64,000 nucleotides of DNA from Bryobacterales bacterium (GCA_020846745.1 JADLDI010000071.1:1-64000), one strand, 5' to 3'; counted from the stretch's first letter, positions 33,150 to 42,848 are shown. Made by a program: numbers and translations. Notes: generated by a model not told the origin, from the sequence alone.

Positions 33150-36100
33150 ATGCTCCGACAGCTTCGCCGCGCATTTCTCAGCGCAATGCTCATTTCCATA
33201 GAACTGGGTGTGGTGGAAATGGATGCATTCGCGCAAACAGGTCAGGGATCGCTCACCGGGTCCGTATCAGACACCAGCGGAGCTACGATTCCAGGCGTAA
33301 TGGTGGTGCTGAAAAACCAGAACACCGGCTTCGTTTACAACGCGGTAGCCACCGAGGAAGGTATCTATCGCGTGCCTTACCTCAACGTGGGATTGTATGA
33401 GATCACATTTGAGGCGTCCGGGTTTAAGAGGATGGTGCGGAGCAACATTCCGATCCGGTCTACAGAGACTTTGCGGCTCGACGTCACCCTCGAATTGGGA
33501 AACGTCGTGGAATCGATTAAAGTCTCCGCCGGGGCACAGTTGCTCGAGACAGAAACCTCGACCACCGGGCACATGGTGTCGGGGATGGAACTTGTTACCC
33601 TGCCCACACCGCAAATGAAGATCGAGAGCATGATGTGGTACGTGTCGGGCGTTACGTCACAAGGCGGAAACGGCCACACGGCGGGAGGAAGGTCGCGGGC
33701 GTTCCAGATGACCACCGACGGAGTGTCGGCGACGACGCCGGGCGAAGGGACTGTGGCAACGGCGCGGAACGTCACCACGGTGGAGCACAACATGGAGGAA
33801 GTGAAGGTGCTGACGACGGCACTGCCGGCCGAGTATGGCCACTCGGGCGGGGGAATCATGAACATCGCCTACAAAGGCGGAACGAACACGTTGCACGCGC
33901 TGGCTGAGGAACGCTACGTGGGCAAACCGATGATTCACCGCGCATGGTCAGACCCGGCAGTCCCCGGGGGCACGTTCTCGTTCCATCTGATGTCGGCGAA
34001 TCTGAGCGGTCCGATCAGGAAGAACAAGACCTTCTTCCTGGTTGGGTGGCAGCGCCATCATGAACGGTCGGGCAATAACCAGGACATTGACGTTCCGAGC
34101 CCGGCTATGCTGAACGGCGACTTCAGCTTTCCCCAGTCGCCGGTAGCGGCGGACCGCATCTACGACCCCGCCACACTGGTTCAGTTGCCGAACGGCACTT
34201 ACTCCCGGACGCAGTTTCCGAACAACCAGATTCCACGAAGCCGCTTCGATCCGGTGGCAGTGAAGTTCCTCGGTTTGAATCCGTTCGCGGGTGAAAATAA
34301 CCGCAACAATCAAACCTTTTACAACAGCACGGGGCCGCACAGCAACCTGAGCGCCGATACGAATAAGAACTCGTACCGGACGGGGATCGACGGCAAAATC
34401 GATCACTCATTCAGCGACAGGCACAAGATTTTCGGCCGTTACTCGAACGCGCGGCACCGCTCCATGAGCGGCACGTGGCAGATCCAGCTCACCAATCGCG
34501 ATCTTGACTACATCGGAACTCCGATACCGGTCGATCAACGACAGGTGGTGCTGTCGGATTCGTTTGTGATCAGCCCGCACACCATCAACGAAGTTCGATT
34601 GGGATGGAACAGGCGGAAGTCGACGCGGCTGCCCGAGAGCCTCGGTCAAGGATGGGCGGCAAGATTTGGAATTCCGAACGTCGGTCCGGAAACGATGCCG
34701 ATCTTCCAGACATCCAGCGGCGGTCAATTCTATTTCCGGTTCCCCGAAGGTGAAACCGTGGATGTGAACGCCAACGCCAGTCTGCAGGAAAACCTGTCGA
34801 TGATCCGCGGACGGCACACCTTCAAAACCGGCTACGAGATCCTGAAAACGAGCATCAACTCGCACTTGGAAGAGCGTCCTTCGGGAACCTATCTGCTGGG
34901 CGGAACGGAGTTCCCGTTCACGCCGAACACCGGCCACCCGTTTGCTTCCTTCCTGCTCGGGACAGTCACGCGCGCCGATTTCACCAAGGCGTTGGCCACC
35001 TGGCTACCGCGATGGTGGAGCCATGCCGCGTACTTCCAGGATGATTGGAAAGCGACGAAACGCTTGACGCTCAACCTGGGAGTTCGCTGGCAGACTGAAA
35101 GCCCCTACCAAACCAAGTATGGGCAGCAAAGCCAGTTCGACCCGACCGCCATCGACCGGCTCACCGGACGCATGGGAGCGCTGTTGCACCCCAAGGGCGC
35201 GCTGGCCAGGCGCGACGCCAACAACTTCCAACCGCGCATCGGCATGGCCTACAATTTCCGGCAAAACTGGGTGTTCCGCGGCGGCTTCGCCGTCAACACG
35301 CTCGACCTGTGGACGAACGGGCTTCGCGAGAACTTCGATGAGTACTTCGCGACCGCCAGCATTCAGCAGGCGCCCGGTAATCCCGATATCGCCTTCCGGT
35401 TATCCGATGGTCCTCCGCCGGTGCGGTTCAACATTCAGGCCGACGGCTCGGCGCCGTTCGTGGGCACCAACTATGCGGGACGCACCGCATCCTATTACGA
35501 CCCGAACATGCGCTCCCCGTACATCATGAACTGGAACTTGAGCGTCCAGCGGCAACTCGGCGCCACGTACTTGCTGGAGGTAAGCTATCAGGGATCTTCG
35601 GGCGTAGGGTTGTTGAACCGGTGGGACATCAACCAGATCCCGTTGAACGTGTCGACCGACCCTGCGCAACTGGAACGCATCCGCACCGCCGCGCAAAACT
35701 TCAAGCCGTATCCGCAGTTCGGCAGTGTGCTCCACTACAGCAACTACGGCCATAGCAGTTTCCATTCCGGAACCGTGAAATTGGAGAAGCGCATGTCCGG
35801 CGGCTTGTCGTTCACATCGTTTTATACGTTCGGCAAGGCGATCGACGAGGCAAGCGACGACGGCGCGGCCGGCGGCATCACATGGTACAACCGGCGCCTG
35901 GAGAAAGGCCGGTCGAACTATGACGTGACGCACCGCTGGATTACGTACGCCATCTGGGACCTGCCGTTCGGCAAAGGGATGCGGTACATGAACGGCAAAG
36001 GCATTGTCACGAGAGTGCTCGGCAACTGGCAGTTGGCCTCCATTCAGACGGTGGAGTCGGGCATTCCGATGACCTTCACGAATACGGGAAGGTTGCCCGC

Positions 36101-36545
36101 CAACGTGACCAACGTATACCTGCCTGGCGCGCTACGGCCGAATATGGCTCCGGGGAAGACCTATGAAGATATCAGGCTCGATTGGGACCGGCATGGTAAC
36201 TGCCGGCACACCGTGGCGTGCGCGCAACCGTGGGCGGATATCAACGCCTTCTCCATTCCCGCTTCGTTCACCGCGGGGGCGGTGGGGCGCAATATCCTGA
36301 GCGGTCCAGGAATGTTCTGGCACCAGTTTGGGTTGTCGAAGTGGATTCCCGTGACCGAACGGATCAAGGGGATGCTGCGCGTGGAATTTACCGCGCCGTT
36401 TAAGTATCCCTTCTTCTCTCCGCCCGGCACAGCGGTGGATTTCCGAAACCCGCAGACGTTCGGGAAGATTACCGCACAACAAGGGGGATTTTCCGGGTTG
36501 GGCGCACGGACCATGACCACAGCCATCTTCCGGCTACAGTTCTGA
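33150..36545 (+). CDS. Oar-like TonB-dependent receptor with N-terminal carboxypeptidase-regulatory domain
   Basis: A 1131-residue outer-membrane protein of the Oar/OmpA-related class that is expanded in acidobacteria. After a signal peptide (residues 1-29, ending DAFA-Q) comes a carboxypeptidase D-like regulatory domain (about 33-110: GSLTGSVSDTSGATIPGVMV), then a plug (about 120-240) and a large beta-barrel. Barrel features include GPIRKNKTFFLVGWQRHHE, HAAYFQDDWKATKRLTLNLG, YTLNMSF-like alternations and a terminal aromatic residue (FRLQF), as expected for BAM-assembled barrels. The ligand is unknown; carbohydrate or peptide uptake is the usual guess. A good promoter lies upstream. The lipoprotein dehydrogenase gene follows 39 bases later and may be co-expressed. 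Confidence 0.88.
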   Translation: MLRQLRRAFLSAMLISIELGVVEMDAFAQTGQGSLTGSVSDTSGATIPGVMVVLKNQNTGFVYNAVATEEGIYRVPYLNVGLYEITFEASGFKRMVRSNIPIRSTETLRLDVTLELGNVVESIKVSAGAQLLETETSTTGHMVSGMELVTLPTPQMKIESMMWYVSGVTSQGGNGHTAGGRSRAFQMTTDGVSATTPGEGTVATARNVTTVEHNMEEVKVLTTALPAEYGHSGGGIMNIAYKGGTNTLHALAEERYVGKPMIHRAWSDPAVPGGTFSFHLMSANLSGPIRKNKTFFLVGWQRHHERSGNNQDIDVPSPAMLNGDFSFPQSPVAADRIYDPATLVQLPNGTYSRTQFPNNQIPRSRFDPVAVKFLGLNPFAGENNRNNQTFYNSTGPHSNLSADTNKNSYRTGIDGKIDHSFSDRHKIFGRYSNARHRSMSGTWQIQLTNRDLDYIGTPIPVDQRQVVLSDSFVISPHTINEVRLGWNRRKSTRLPESLGQGWAARFGIPNVGPETMPIFQTSSGGQFYFRFPEGETVDVNANASLQENLSMIRGRHTFKTGYEILKTSINSHLEERPSGTYLLGGTEFPFTPNTGHPFASFLLGTVTRADFTKALATWLPRWWSHAAYFQDDWKATKRLTLNLGVRWQTESPYQTKYGQQSQFDPTAIDRLTGRMGALLHPKGALARRDANNFQPRIGMAYNFRQNWVFRGGFAVNTLDLWTNGLRENFDEYFATASIQQAPGNPDIAFRLSDGPPPVRFNIQADGSAPFVGTNYAGRTASYYDPNMRSPYIMNWNLSVQRQLGATYLLEVSYQGSSGVGLLNRWDINQIPLNVSTDPAQLERIRTAAQNFKPYPQFGSVLHYSNYGHSSFHSGTVKLEKRMSGGLSFTSFYTFGKAIDEASDDGAAGGITWYNRRLEKGRSNYDVTHRWITYAIWDLPFGKGMRYMNGKGIVTRVLGNWQLASIQTVESGIPMTFTNTGRLPANVTNVYLPGALRPNMAPGKTYEDIRLDWDRHGNCRHTVACAQPWADINAFSIPASFTAGAVGRNILSGPGMFWHQFGLSKWIPVTERIKGMLRVEFTAPFKYPFFSPPGTAVDFRNPQTFGKITAQQGGFSGLGARTMTTAIFRLQF

Positions 36546-36550
36546 GCGCT

Positions 36551-36569
36551 CGTCCGCCGGCGACGGACG
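36551..36569. repeat. Hairpin between TonB-receptor-like and dehydrogenase genes
   Basis: CGTCCG (36551-36556) pairs with CGGACG (36564-36569) across a 7-base loop, 5 bases after the receptor stop. No T-tract follows, so it may attenuate or protect the 3' end rather than terminate. Confidence 0.4.
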
Positions 36570-36584
36570 CGTTACAGTACGGAA

Positions 36585-39503
36585 ATGCCTTCGCGCATTG
36601 CCGTCGTTGTCCTGGGCCTCGTCCTGCTCACCTGCTCCCGCCGGCCGGTGGGGCCGCCATACTCGCCCCAGCAGTCCATCTCGATGCTGCAGGTGGCCGA
36701 CGGCTACCGGGTCGAACCGTTCGCCGCCGAACCCGATGTCCTGTCGCCCGCCGCCATCGATATCGATGAGGATGGCCGCATCTATGTCGCCGAAGACCGC
36801 GGCTACCCGCTCAATGTCGAAGGCAAGATTGGCCGCATTCGCCTGCTCGAAGACACGAATGGCGACGGCACGCCCGACCGCGCCACCGTCTTCGCCGACA
36901 ACCTCGTCATGCCCACCGGCGTTATGCGGTGGAAGCGCGGCATCCTCGTCACCGACGCGCCCGATCTGCTCTACCTTGAAGACTCCAACGGCGACGGCAA
37001 GGCGGATATCCGCCGCAAAGTCCTCACGGGTTTCCCGCTCACCAACCCACAGCACACCGTCAACAGCCCCGTCTACGGCCTCGATAACTGGATCTACCTC
37101 GCCCATGAAAACCCGACCACCGCAGTCATCTTCAAAGACAAGTTCGGCGACCGCGGCACCGACATCAGCTTCACCGAGAAACCCTCAGCCGTCCTCAAAG
37201 AGCGCGGCCGCAACATCCGCTTCCGCCCCGATTCCTTCGAGATCGAGGCCTTGGCCGGACCCTCGCAGTTCGGCCATGCCTTCGACGACTTCGGCCACCA
37301 TTTCACGCTGAACAACACCTATCACGCCCGCCACGAGGTGATGGGCGGGCGCTACCTGCAGCGCAACCCGGACCTGCCGGTGGCCGCCGCCAGCGAAGAT
37401 ATCTCTGACCATGGCATGCCCGCCAAGGTCTACCCCATCGTTCCGAAAACCCGTTTCGAAATGCTCACCAATGTCGGCGAGTTCACTTCCGCCTGCGGAC
37501 TCACCTTCTGGCGCGGGGGCGCTTTCGTTGCGGAACCGGCGCACAACCTCGTCCACCAGGACATCTATTCCCCCAAAGGCGCGACCTTCTCCGCCCGCCG
37601 CGACCGTGACGGCGTCGAGTTCATCGCCTCGCGCGACCCATGGTTCCGCCCCGTCAACTTCTACGCGGCGCCCGACGGGTCGCTCCTCTTGCTCGATTAC
37701 TATCGTCTGGTCATCGAACACCCCGAATGGATGGCGACTGAAACCTACGGCTCTAAAGACATCACCGCCGGCATCGACCGTGGCCGTATTTATCGCATCG
37801 CGCCGGCTAACGAAACTCTCAACGCCGTCCGTCCGCAACTCTCGAAAGCTACGCCGGCCGAGTTAGTCGCTCACTTAGCTAACTCCAATGCCTGGTGGCG
37901 GCGCACGGCGCAGCGGCTGTTAGTCGATCGCAAGCCGGCCGAAGCGGTGCCCCTGCTCCAATCGATGGCCGCCCAGCATGCGTCGCCGGTGGCGAAAGTA
38001 CACGCGCTCCACACCCTGAACGCCTTTGGAAAATTGGATTCCGCACTAATCGAAAAGTCGCTGCACGACGCCAACCCCGGCGTTCGCGAAAATGCCATTC
38101 TGCTTGCCGAACCGCGCCTCTCTTCCGATTCCAAACTCGCCGCCCGGTTGCTCCAGCTTTCCTCAGACCCCGACCCGCGCGTCCGTTTCCAGTTACTGCT
38201 CACCCTCGGCGATTTACAGACGCCGGCCGCCCAGTCCGCGCGTGACAAACTCCTCTCCACTAACTTCGGCGATAAGTGGACCCAGATCGCCGCTCTCAGC
38301 GCCTCGCCAACGGAAGCGGTTCGCCTGTTACCCCTCGCCGTCGCCCAAAAAGCTCCGCCGACCTTTATCCGCAATGCCGCCGCAGCCGTTGGCGTCCGCC
38401 ATCGTGCCGACGAAGTCGCGCGCCTTTTGTCGCTAACTGCGTCGGGCGACGCGCTCGAAGGCCTCGCCACCGGCCTTCGCGGCAAGAAGGCACACCTGGG
38501 CGCACCTATCGAACAGCGCCTGTTCACCGCATTCTCGAGCCCTGACCCGAACGTCCGCCGCGGCGCACTCCACGTCTTGGAGGCGATTGAACTCAGCCCC
38601 GCAACCGCCAACCCCAGCGTTGCCCGCGCCCAGGCCGTCGCGCAGGACTCCACAGCCGGCGCCGACCTCCGTGCCGACTCCATCTCTCTTCTGGCCCTTT
38701 ACAACCCTGCCGCACGCCGCGCTCTCCTCGAGAAACTCGCCCAACCCGCCGAACCCGAACCCGTTCAACTCGCCGCTGTTCGCGCCCTCGGCCGAATCCC
38801 CGGCAATGATATCTCCGCGTTCCTGCTCCAAGGGTGGCGTGCGTTCACCCCGGCTGTCCGGATGGAAGCCGCCGATGCCCTCTACCGCGACCCCGACCGT
38901 CTGCCCACCGTCATGGCTGCCCTGAAATCCGGCGACATCCAACCCTGGGCGCTCGCCTTCCGCCACCGCAGCCGCCTGGTCATGCATCGCGACCCCGCCC
39001 TGCGCGAAGAAGCCCGCAAGATCTTCGAGAGCAAAGGCAACGAACGCGCCGCCGTCATCGCCCAATACCAGCCCGCCCTCGATGCGCAGGCGGCCAAAGC
39101 CGACGCCCAGCGCGGTCGCGAAATTTTCGAAAACATCTGCGCCAAGTGCCATAAGCTGAACGGCAAAGGCGCCGACGTCGGTCCCGACTTAGCCACCGTC
39201 CGCAACCAGCCCAAACAGGTTCTGCTGACCGCCATCATCGACCCCAGCCAGTCCATCTCGCAAGGCTTCGAAGCGTTCGTAGTCGAGACCACCACCGGCG
39301 GCACCATCGACGGCGTCCTGGGTCCCCAGACTCCGACTACCGTGACCCTCCGCCACGAACAAGGTAAAGAGGACGTAATTCAGCGCAAGGACATTAAATC
39401 GATGTATGTGACTAACTTATCCGCCATGCCCGGCGACTTAGAGAAACAAATTACAGTGCAGCAGATGGCCGACTTACTCGAGTACTTGAAATCGGCACAG
39501 TAA
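36585..39503 (+). CDS. Lipoprotein: sugar-dehydrogenase-like propeller, HEAT repeats and cytochrome c
   Basis: A 972-residue lipoprotein (lipobox LLTC, Cys17) of the large class often labelled putative membrane-bound dehydrogenase in planctomycetes and acidobacteria. The N-terminal part (about 35-410) is propeller-like (DGYRVEPFAAEPDVLSPAAI; DEDGRIYVAEDRGYPLN) and resembles glucose/sorbosone dehydrogenases. HEAT-like helical repeats fill about 425-820 (AHLANSNAWWRRTAQRLL; SSDPDPRVRFQLLLTLG). The C-terminal cytochrome c domain has CAKCH (852-856) and a likely axial Met in LSAMPGDLEKQ. The expected role is periplasmic oxidation of a sugar or related substrate with electrons passed to haem. Substrate and cofactor (PQQ or none) are not shown by sequence. 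Confidence 0.85.
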   Translation: MPSRIAVVVLGLVLLTCSRRPVGPPYSPQQSISMLQVADGYRVEPFAAEPDVLSPAAIDIDEDGRIYVAEDRGYPLNVEGKIGRIRLLEDTNGDGTPDRATVFADNLVMPTGVMRWKRGILVTDAPDLLYLEDSNGDGKADIRRKVLTGFPLTNPQHTVNSPVYGLDNWIYLAHENPTTAVIFKDKFGDRGTDISFTEKPSAVLKERGRNIRFRPDSFEIEALAGPSQFGHAFDDFGHHFTLNNTYHARHEVMGGRYLQRNPDLPVAAASEDISDHGMPAKVYPIVPKTRFEMLTNVGEFTSACGLTFWRGGAFVAEPAHNLVHQDIYSPKGATFSARRDRDGVEFIASRDPWFRPVNFYAAPDGSLLLLDYYRLVIEHPEWMATETYGSKDITAGIDRGRIYRIAPANETLNAVRPQLSKATPAELVAHLANSNAWWRRTAQRLLVDRKPAEAVPLLQSMAAQHASPVAKVHALHTLNAFGKLDSALIEKSLHDANPGVRENAILLAEPRLSSDSKLAARLLQLSSDPDPRVRFQLLLTLGDLQTPAAQSARDKLLSTNFGDKWTQIAALSASPTEAVRLLPLAVAQKAPPTFIRNAAAAVGVRHRADEVARLLSLTASGDALEGLATGLRGKKAHLGAPIEQRLFTAFSSPDPNVRRGALHVLEAIELSPATANPSVARAQAVAQDSTAGADLRADSISLLALYNPAARRALLEKLAQPAEPEPVQLAAVRALGRIPGNDISAFLLQGWRAFTPAVRMEAADALYRDPDRLPTVMAALKSGDIQPWALAFRHRSRLVMHRDPALREEARKIFESKGNERAAVIAQYQPALDAQAAKADAQRGREIFENICAKCHKLNGKGADVGPDLATVRNQPKQVLLTAIIDPSQSISQGFEAFVVETTTGGTIDGVLGPQTPTTVTLRHEQGKEDVIQRKDIKSMYVTNLSAMPGDLEKQITVQQMADLLEYLKSAQ

Positions 39504-39584
39504 CTCGCCGGAGATGCCAAGCCAGACGGCCAGAGCGTACGGACATACGCAGCTTGCGGAGTCCAAGAGCAACTCGGGCCCTTG

Positions 39585-39914
39585 TCAGGGGTGATCCGGC
39601 TCGTCGAAGCCACAAGCCCCAAGAAGAGCTCGCCTTGCTTCAGGCCATCGCGTCTCCGGCAAAACGCTCAACAGCGCACCAATTCGTTCGCGTTGCGCCA
39701 GCGACACATGATCGAAATTCAACGCGCATGCCACAGGTAGGCCGTCATCCGGTGTTAAGACCAGTTCGGTCGCCAGCCCGCGAATCGTTCGTGTTGCTGG
39801 AACGACGATGACTTCGTTCAATCGGTCGATGACTTCATCTCGGGTCAGAATCAGAACGGGGCGGCGTTTGTCGGGATGACGGAAGGTATACCAGCGGATC
39901 TCACCCCGCCTCAA
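39585..39914 (-). CDS. MazF/PemK-type endoribonuclease toxin
   Basis: A 109-residue MazF-fold protein, an mRNA-cutting toxin. It opens with MRRGEIRWYTFRHPDKRRPV and has the family core VPATRTIRGLATELVLTPDD and LPVACALNFDHVSLAQRERI, with the conserved Arg and Thr of the active site in the first two. Its ATG overlaps the stop of the upstream antitoxin gene by four bases, the usual antitoxin-first order. The gene is intact and of typical length (about 110). The cut sequence is unknown. It converges with the cytochrome lipoprotein gene, whose stop is 81 bases away. Confidence 0.88.
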   Translation of the reverse strand: MRRGEIRWYTFRHPDKRRPVLILTRDEVIDRLNEVIVVPATRTIRGLATELVLTPDDGLPVACALNFDHVSLAQRERIGALLSVLPETRWPEARRALLGACGFDEPDHP

Positions 39915-40126
39915 GCCACGTTCTCCCAGCCCTCGCTATCCCACGCTAGCGGTTCGTCGTCCGTGGAGAACTCGTCGCCGGCGGGTGGTCTCGCCGCATA
40001 AATGGCTGAATCGGAATTGAGCGACCGTGTGATCAGGCGCACAAGACGAACCCGCTCTTCCGGCGGCAGCGCGTCGACTAACGGCACGATCTCCTCGACC
40101 GTCAGGGGAGTGAGCATCGACTGCAT
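39911..40126 (-). CDS. Probable antitoxin partner of the MazF-type toxin
   Basis: A 71-residue acidic protein directly upstream of, and overlapping, the MazF-type gene. The N-terminal half looks helical (LTPLTVEEIVPLVDALPPEE, RVRLVRLITRSL) and the C-terminal half is acidic and probably disordered until toxin-bound (DEFSTDDEPLAWDSEGWENV). I do not recognise the AbrB-like MazE fold, so the family is unassigned; the call rests on position, size and charge. A second in-frame ATG three codons later (40117) is an equal choice. About 108 bases without features separate it from the next gene. Confidence 0.7.
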   Translation of the reverse strand: MQSMLTPLTVEEIVPLVDALPPEERVRLVRLITRSLNSDSAIYAARPPAGDEFSTDDEPLAWDSEGWENVA

Positions 40127-40234
40127 TTTAGCACCCGCAGGCGTGCGCTCAGACTCGGACAGCTCCCACAGAATCGGCCAGCGTTCGCTTACGCCTTCTA
40201 CCGCGCATCCGTAATGCGCAGTAACCAGTGCCCA

Positions 40235-41551
40235 TCACGCCAGTCCGGGTAACTCGTACCCCTTCCGCCGCGGCCGCGACAACATAGCGTTTGCTTGCTC
40301 ATCCCCGATAAGCCGCTCGGCCTCCGGGTCCCACCGCAACTTGCGATCGAGCAGCCGGCAGATGCTCACCAGATGACACAGCGTAGTGGCGCGATGCGCG
40401 GTCTCCACATCGGCATTGGTCAACTTCCGCGACCGCACGCAATCGACAAAGTTCCGCAAATGCGGCACGTCTTCGCCCTTGCCTTCCGGCAACACGTCCG
40501 GAGAATTCTTGCGAAGCTCCGGCGGATTCGCGGTGTAATCGCCGCGCACTATCTCGATCGTTCCTTTCTCACCCACGAAGATCCCGCCTAACTGCGAGTG
40601 GCTGTTCTTACCCGGCTCCTCGAGCCTCACCTCCGTACCCGTCGCGAACTTCAAAACGACCGGCTTCCGCTTCACCAGATGCCGGAATCCCGCTTCCTTC
40701 ATCAGCGGCCAATCGGGCAAATCCTTCGTCTCGCGATCTTCGGTCCAAATCTCCGTCGGACCCGTACGATCCATCCCCAGCGCACACTGCACCTGGTCGA
40801 GCCCGTGCGTCCCCCAACCCGACACGCCCCACGACTCGCCGCCATCGTCGAAATGCACGTAGTTCGACCAGCCGCGATGCAGCGTCGGATGATACGGCCG
40901 CAGCTCCGTCTGGTTGCACCACTCGTCCCAATCAAGGCCTTCCGGTAACGCATGCGCTTCCGGCGGCGCCATCCAAACGAGCCCCGGCATGTAGTTACAA
41001 ACTTGCACGGTCTTGACCTTACCGATCTTACCCGTCCGTACCAGTTCGCTCGCATACCGGTTAATCGGCATCGACCGTTGCTGGCTGCCGGCCTGGAACA
41101 CCCGGTTGTACTTCCGCGCGGCGCGCACCATCGCGCGCCCCTCTTCCACGGTCAGATGGATCGGCTTCTCCGCGTACACATCCACGCCGGCCTGCATCGC
41201 GTGGATCGCCGCACGTGCACGCGCATGCGTTGTTGTCTCCACCCACACGGCATCGAGCTTCTCTTTCTCGAGCATCTTCTGGTAGCTGTCGTACTTCGCC
41301 CAACGCTCCCAACCTTCGTTGAACGGTGTTCCGCGCTGCCGTGGATCCTTGTTATAACAGCGAGCCAGATAACAGTCGGCCACCGCCACCAGATCCACAT
41401 CGTCCAATTCCTTGCCGAAATACTGCATCAGCCAGCGCGCGCGGCCGCCTACTCCGATGACGCCCACCTTCAACCGGCTGTTAGCGCCGAAAATACGAGG
41501 CGACGCGATCATCGGCGCCGCCGCTGCCTTTACGAAAGTCCGTCTATTCAT
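40235..41551 (-). CDS. Tat-exported Gfo/Idh/MocA-family oxidoreductase (copy 1)
   Basis: A 438-residue NAD(P)-dependent oxidoreductase with a twin-arginine leader (MNRRTFVKAAAAPMIAS). The Rossmann motif is KVGVIGVGGRARW (about 27-39), followed by the family EKP motif (VDVYAEKPIHLTVEEG) and a C-terminal alpha/beta dimerisation domain. The ATG at 41551 places the Tat motif at the N-terminus; an upstream extension to 41653 would bury it. Tat export of a folded, cofactor-loaded enzyme recalls Zymomonas glucose-fructose oxidoreductase. It lies 19 bases downstream of a DUF1080 gene, a pairing that suggests C3 oxidation of glycosides followed by cleavage; the same pair occurs at 51961-53851. Substrate is not known. 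Confidence 0.88.
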   Translation of the reverse strand: MNRRTFVKAAAAPMIASPRIFGANSRLKVGVIGVGGRARWLMQYFGKELDDVDLVAVADCYLARCYNKDPRQRGTPFNEGWERWAKYDSYQKMLEKEKLDAVWVETTTHARARAAIHAMQAGVDVYAEKPIHLTVEEGRAMVRAARKYNRVFQAGSQQRSMPINRYASELVRTGKIGKVKTVQVCNYMPGLVWMAPPEAHALPEGLDWDEWCNQTELRPYHPTLHRGWSNYVHFDDGGESWGVSGWGTHGLDQVQCALGMDRTGPTEIWTEDRETKDLPDWPLMKEAGFRHLVKRKPVVLKFATGTEVRLEEPGKNSHSQLGGIFVGEKGTIEIVRGDYTANPPELRKNSPDVLPEGKGEDVPHLRNFVDCVRSRKLTNADVETAHRATTLCHLVSICRLLDRKLRWDPEAERLIGDEQANAMLSRPRRKGYELPGLA

Positions 41552-41570
41552 CGCTGGGACTGCCTTTCTA

Positions 41571-42170
41571 CTAATCGAGCGACCGGACGCGCAGCTTGCG
41601 AACCCGGATCTCCATCCCCTCAAACGCCTTCCCTGCATGCAACTGAATCCCAATGCTGCCCGGCCCCGCGAATGTCTTGTCGCGCATCCGGATCACCCGC
41701 CGCCCGTTCTGCTCAATCGTGATCTCATCGCCTTGCGCGCGAATCCGCATCCGGTTCCAGCCGTCCTTATTCACACTCGCCGCATCGCGGTTCTCCGCGA
41801 TAAACATCTTCCCCGCGCAATAGAGCGACCCCGACAGCACACCCGGATGGCTCGCTTGGTCGAGTATGTCGGCCTGATAGGCGGAATCGGGATTGGAGTA
41901 GCGGAACCAGATCCCGCTGTTACCCGGCCATTTCATGCTCCACTCCAGTTCCGCTTCGAAATCCTTCCATTGCTGCTCGGTCAGCAAATCCCCCGCCGCG
42001 CCGCCCGCGCCCTGCCGCCCGGCAATCGCGCCATCCTTCATATCCCAATGCGCGTGGCCAGCCTGCTTCCAGCCTTTCAGCGTCTTGCCGTCGCAAAGGG
42101 AAACCCATCCGGACTTGGCATGAGCAACGGCTACGGCCATCGGAACCGATAGAAACTCGCGGCGCTTCAT
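41571..42170 (-). CDS. DUF1080 / 3-keto-disaccharide hydrolase-like protein (copy 1)
   Basis: A 199-residue PF06439-type protein, a concanavalin-like beta-sandwich family now named after 3-keto-disaccharide hydrolases. It begins with MKRREFLSVPMAVAVAHA, a Tat-like leader, then the family-typical SLCDGKTLKGWKQAGHAHW, the NSGIWFRY segment (about 98-105) and a C-terminal GSIGIQLHAGKAFEGMEIRV. The ATG at 42170 is chosen because it puts KRREFL at the start; AGGGAG abuts it without spacing, so the in-frame ATG at 42188 is a real alternative. Gfo/Idh/MocA follows after 19 bases, so both are likely exported together and act on the same sugar. Confidence 0.8.
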   Translation of the reverse strand: MKRREFLSVPMAVAVAHAKSGWVSLCDGKTLKGWKQAGHAHWDMKDGAIAGRQGAGGAAGDLLTEQQWKDFEAELEWSMKWPGNSGIWFRYSNPDSAYQADILDQASHPGVLSGSLYCAGKMFIAENRDAASVNKDGWNRMRIRAQGDEITIEQNGRRVIRMRDKTFAGPGSIGIQLHAGKAFEGMEIRVRKLRVRSLD

Positions 42171-42240
42171 CTCCCTTGGTTGTAACATTATCAGGTCTTT
42201 AAGTCTATTGCCGCGCCCCAGCGCGTTTTCCACCTGGCCC

Positions 42241-42735
42241 TTACTTGTCCTTCGCAATCGCCGCGTACACGCCGTTCACCGCCGTCCGGTACGCCTCGGG
42301 TTCAATAATCAACTGGATACCCCGCTGTCCTGCCGATATCGAAATCACATCCCACAACTGCGCCGTCTCGTCGATATATACCGGATAATCCTTCTTGCAC
42401 CCCAGCGCCGTTACGCCGCCGCGAATGTAACCGGTCAACGGCTGCACCTCTGCCAGCGATACCGTATCCGTCTTCCGGTCGCCCGCCGCCTGCGCCAGTG
42501 CCTTCAAATCGAGTAGCGAACTCCCCGGAATCGCCGCCAGGCAAACTCCGTTTCTATCACCCCGCGCGACTAACGTTTTAAATACCTGTTCCGGCGGCAT
42601 TCCGATCTTCGCCGCTACCGTTTCGGCCGCTAAATCGTTGGGGTCGACATCGTATGTCCGTACCTCATACGGCACTCCCAACCCATCCAGTATCCGCATC
42701 GCATTCGTCTTTGCCGGAGCCTTCGGTTGCGCCAC
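42241..42735 (-). CDS. ybaK: YbaK/EbsC-family Cys-tRNA(Pro) deacylase
   Basis: A 164-residue editing protein of the YbaK family, which hydrolyses mischarged Cys-tRNA(Pro). Visible family features are [20 protein letters not shown] near the N-terminus, [20 protein letters not shown] with the conserved lysine, the [13 protein letters not shown] helix and [20 protein letters not shown]. The start is GTG at 42735; the open frame runs far upstream into sequence that overlaps the aldolase gene and is not coding. The two-hairpin repeat (42795-42830) lies just upstream, in the 113-bp spacer. It sits between metabolic genes without obvious functional link. Confidence 0.88.
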   Translation of the reverse strand: MAQPKAPAKTNAMRILDGLGVPYEVRTYDVDPNDLAAETVAAKIGMPPEQVFKTLVARGDRNGVCLAAIPGSSLLDLKALAQAAGDRKTDTVSLAEVQPLTGYIRGGVTALGCKKDYPVYIDETAQLWDVISISAGQRGIQLIIEPEAYRTAVNGVYAAIAKDK

Positions 42736-42794
42736 GGTTATCAGTGTACGCGGCCCGCGTAGCCGACCGCTGAATTCGATTAATCGAATGTGGG

Positions 42795-42830
42795 GCGAAC
42801 GTCTCCGTTCGCGGCCCGGCCTCCCGGTCG
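42795..42830. repeat. Two-hairpin GNRA repeat element, copy in the aldolase-ybaK spacer
   Basis: On the minus strand the order is CGACC-GGGA-GGCCG, then GGCC, then GCGAACG-GAGA-CGTTCGC. The second stem is perfect; the first contains one G-U type pair. Both loops are GNRA. The element matches the copy at 50411-50446 at nearly every position, with changes that keep the stems. Confidence 0.7.
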
Positions 42831-42848
42831 GCCTTCGTCGCCACCTCG

